A DNA stretch of 64,000 nt from positions 427,235 through 491,234 of the forward strand of contig CAWJEE010000027.1 of assembly GCA_963841815.1 (NCBI GenBank), given 5' to 3'. Origin of the DNA: JAOUJD01 sp963841815 (lineage in GTDB: Bacteria; Pseudomonadota; Gammaproteobacteria; Burkholderiales; Burkholderiaceae_F). Numbering within the stretch: position 1 is the stretch's first letter; each line of letters opens with the position of its first letter. Positions 62,538-64,000 of the stretch are shown here, piece by piece. A program made the position numbers and the translations under genes. The notes below the pieces were generated by a model, which saw only the letters and a list, made by a program, of their open reading frames with translations, did no database searches and was not told the DNA's origin.

Positions 62538-63192
62538 AATCGAACACAAGATGCTTGATCCAAGCCAACTCTCTTTGAATATCTATTTGCTCATCCACAA
62601 ATTTTCTATACGCCGCTTGGCCGCAATCAAGATACTGCTGATACACACAAATCTTATCTGCACTACTCAATTCTCGCACATACTCGTGGTACGAAGAAAA
62701 TTTCCAATCCTCCGGTTTATCAACAATATGCGCGGTGACCGGATTAAGATGAATATATCTGGTCAGATGCAAAAGCTGCTCATCCGTATCAACCGCAACA
62801 TTTTTGAATCTGCCTGCCCACAACGGCCCCTGACGTTTATGTTTTACGTTGAAATATTTACTGTAGCTTTTCAAAACAAGATTCATGAATTTTGATACGC
62901 CATTTTCTTTTAGCCCGATCAGTACAAGATGAATATGCGTCGGCATAATACAATATGCAAAAATATTCACCAAATGGTCGTCATCCTGACTCAGCCCCGG
63001 TTTCTTGCGTTGTGTGTCCGATTCGTCAAACCAAGAAAATCTACAGGGGGGATTGCTGACCATATAAAACGCTAACGTTTTTATCATCCGGCAATAATCA
63101 TCGTCTGTGTTAAAAATATTAAAACCAGCAATGCTCCTGGTAAAAACATGGTGAATCTGCCCTTCTGCCAAAATATCTTTTCTGTCCGCCAT
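62536..63192 (-). CDS. Y1/RAYT-type HUH transposase
   Basis: 218 residues of the TnpA/REP-associated tyrosine transposase family. The HUH metal site is CIMPTHIHLVLIG (H-x-H), and a candidate catalytic Tyr is in VLKSYSKYFNVKH. GPLWAGRFKNVAVDTDEQLL and RYIHLNPVTAHIVDKPEDWK (with WKFSSYHEY) are typical of this group. It acts as a single-strand DNA nickase that recognises hairpins. The flanking palindromes at 62505 and 63230 are the expected partners. The start at 63192 gives MADRKDILAEGQIHHVFTRS. The gene is distinctly AT-richer than its neighbours. Confidence 0.9.
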   Translation of the reverse strand: MADRKDILAEGQIHHVFTRSIAGFNIFNTDDDYCRMIKTLAFYMVSNPPCRFSWFDESDTQRKKPGLSQDDDHLVNIFAYCIMPTHIHLVLIGLKENGVSKFMNLVLKSYSKYFNVKHKRQGPLWAGRFKNVAVDTDEQLLHLTRYIHLNPVTAHIVDKPEDWKFSSYHEYVRELSSADKICVYQQYLDCGQAAYRKFVDEQIDIQRELAWIKHLVFD

Positions 63193-63229
63193 TACTCACC
63201 TCGTATATTAAACAACTAATCCCCACGTT

Positions 63230-63262
63230 AACCGTTCCACAATGCTGCATTGTGGAACGGTT
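63230..63262. repeat. REP-like palindrome, right copy
   Basis: AACCGTTCCACAATG and CATTGTGGAACGGTT form a perfect 15-bp stem with a CTG loop, 37 bases upstream of the transposase start. Confidence 0.85.
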
Positions 63263-63395
63263 GCTCTATTCTCTTACAGGATTTAATTGCTTTCAAGTAG
63301 TAATGCTAAAACTTCCGGCAGAAAAGTAGTATAACCAATTTTTTCTTGCCCCCTATCCGATAGGAAATCTGCAGCCGACAACGTTCTCAAAATAG

Positions 63396-63430
63396 AAAAC
63401 GGCGGCATGCCGTTGACATGCCGCCGTTTT
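63396..63430 (-). terminator. Terminator after the glutamine synthetase gene
   Basis: AAAACGGCGGCATG and CATGCCGCCGTTTT pair fully (14 bp) around a 7-base loop. On both strands it ends in a T-run, so it can stop transcription from either side. It is about 70 bases after the glnN-like stop. Confidence 0.8.
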
Positions 63431-63442
63431 AATGCGTTCCGC

Positions 63443-63476
63443 TCACCCTTCGACTCTCGCTATTCGCTCAGGGTGA
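63443..63476. repeat. CACCCTTCGAC...GCTCAGGGTGA inverted motif
   Basis: TCACCCT at the left and AGGGTGA at the right are perfect inverted arms around CGACTCTCGCTATTCGCT. Motifs of this look are frequent in assemblies of uncultured bacteria; here it sits between the terminator and the glutamine synthetase gene. Confidence 0.5.
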
Positions 63477-63502
63477 TACTCGGCGGAGGGCCCCGCCTCA
63501 TA

Positions 63503-64000
63503 TCAGAGCACCAGCAACAATTCCTGATACTTAGCCATGGGCCAGAACTCCTCGGCCACGAGCGTTTCCGCCGCGTCAACCGCCTGGCGCAGTTCATTCA
63601 ACGCTGCCACGGCTTTAGTGGCGATGTATTTCGACTTCTTCAGCAGATCGCCAATCTTATCCGCCGCAGCCATCTCCTTCTCCATCCCGACGATACCGTT
63701 TTTGATATCCTGATACAGCTTCAGCAGTTGTTTGATATCCGCAACCAGAGCGGTAGATTTAACCGCCGCGGCCTTGATCTTGCTCTGCGCTTCGGCCATC
63801 AGATTGATCTGCTTAGTAAGCGCCGGCAGCACCAGGGTACGGACAATATTGACCGCGGTCTTGAACTCAATATCCTTGGTCTTGATGCGTACGCTTCCAG
63901 CTTGATCTCGATCTTGGAATGAAGTTCGCGCTCGGATAATACCCCGAACTTCGCGAACAAATTCATGGCATCGTGGCCCAGGAACTGCTCCAAGGCTTCG
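63503..64000 (-). CDS. glnN: Glutamine synthetase type III, C-terminal part (frameshifted, runs off the edge)
   Basis: Only the last about 165 residues are present; the start lies beyond the right edge. The sequence fits the GSIII C-terminus: EQFLGHDAMNLFAKFGVLSE, RELHSKIEIKLEAY, VLPALTKQINLMAEAQSKIK, then a helical bundle and the end ELRQAVDAAETLVAEEFWPM with AKYQELLLVL. GSIII makes glutamine from glutamate and ammonia; it is long (about 700 residues) and found in Bacteroidetes, cyanobacteria and several uncultured phyla, rarely in betaproteobacteria. One base shift near 63,895 separates SKIEIKLEAY from the following part. Confidence 0.82.
   Translation of the reverse strand, partial: RSLGAVPGPRCHEFVREVRGIIRARTSFQDRDQAGSVRIKTKDIEFKTAVNIVRTLVLPALTKQINLMAEAQSKIKAAAVKSTALVADIKQLLKLYQDIKNGIVGMEKEMAAADKIGDLLKKSKYIATKAVAALNELRQAVDAAETLVAEEFWPMAKYQELLLVL

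Larger units (their letters stand above)
62505..63262 (-). mobile_element. REP-associated IS200-like unit (RAYT with flanking palindromes)
   Basis: The Y1-type transposase gene (62536-63192) lies between two matching 33-base palindromes that keep the motif CACAATG. Such REP palindromes flanking a RAYT gene form a unit that can spread REP elements. The lower GC of this stretch also marks it. I see no target duplication, and mobility is inferred. Confidence 0.7.

Overview
The window is one long, very GC-rich block (about 1 to 59,180) joined to a shorter, clearly less GC-rich block (about 59,315 to 64,000). The left block looks like a betaproteobacterial (Burkholderiales-type) chromosome. It has the pepA-holC-(DUF2486-like)-valS order, an FNR/HemN/cbb3-oxidase cluster, CcoS and CcoH, a TerC gene with a manganese-type riboswitch leader, and a Dpp/Opp peptide ABC operon. 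The right block has different base composition and codon use. It carries a cysD/cysN-like pair, a D-lactate-dehydrogenase-type gene, a REP-associated (RAYT-like) transposase between two matching palindromes, and the end of a type III glutamine synthetase. That set is not typical of a betaproteobacterium. The change of style falls inside an mprF-like gene whose N-terminal half is missing, so a chimeric join between two genomes is the simplest reading.

Layout of the left block: end of B12-dependent ribonucleotide reductase and an SMR efflux gene (1-1155); riboswitch and terC (1275-2518); a GC-rich repeat cluster (2547-2876); lptG/lptF divergent from pepA-holC-DUF2486-like-valS (2905-11048); small membrane protein and TusA (minus); a beta-barrel protein; NUDIX, GNAT, alaS, a TauE/SafE-like protein and hemN (all minus, 12725-18739); fnr (plus); then an accessory locus read rightmost first: ccoI, ccoS, ccoN-O-Q-P, ccoG, ccoH and a small Cys-containing membrane protein (28379 down to 19726). 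Three perfect TTGAC-N4-GTCAA palindromes lie at hemN/fnr, upstream of ccoN and upstream of ccoI. They tie haem synthesis, oxidase assembly and copper loading to one oxygen regulator.

From 28.7 to 47.6 kb there is a mixed housekeeping and metabolic region: a sialidase-like lipoprotein, an M24 aminopeptidase, a TetR/hydrolase unit with two matching operators, an EstB-like esterase, a GST, a glutaminyl-tRNA synthetase with an in-frame insertion of about 100 residues, two transporters (one with a His-rich tail), an enoyl-CoA hydratase, and several small DUF proteins. From 47.7 to 56.6 kb a dipeptide/oligopeptide ABC transporter (binding protein, two permeases, two ATPases) is followed by two M20-family hydrolases, with a ParE/RHH toxin-antitoxin pair between them. 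A metallophosphoesterase and the truncated mprF end the block.

Many genes, including the essential alaS and valS, are broken by single-base shifts, most often one extra base in a run of the same base. These look like sequencing or consensus errors rather than decay; features are given over the full corrected span. No tRNA, rRNA or CRISPR array was seen.
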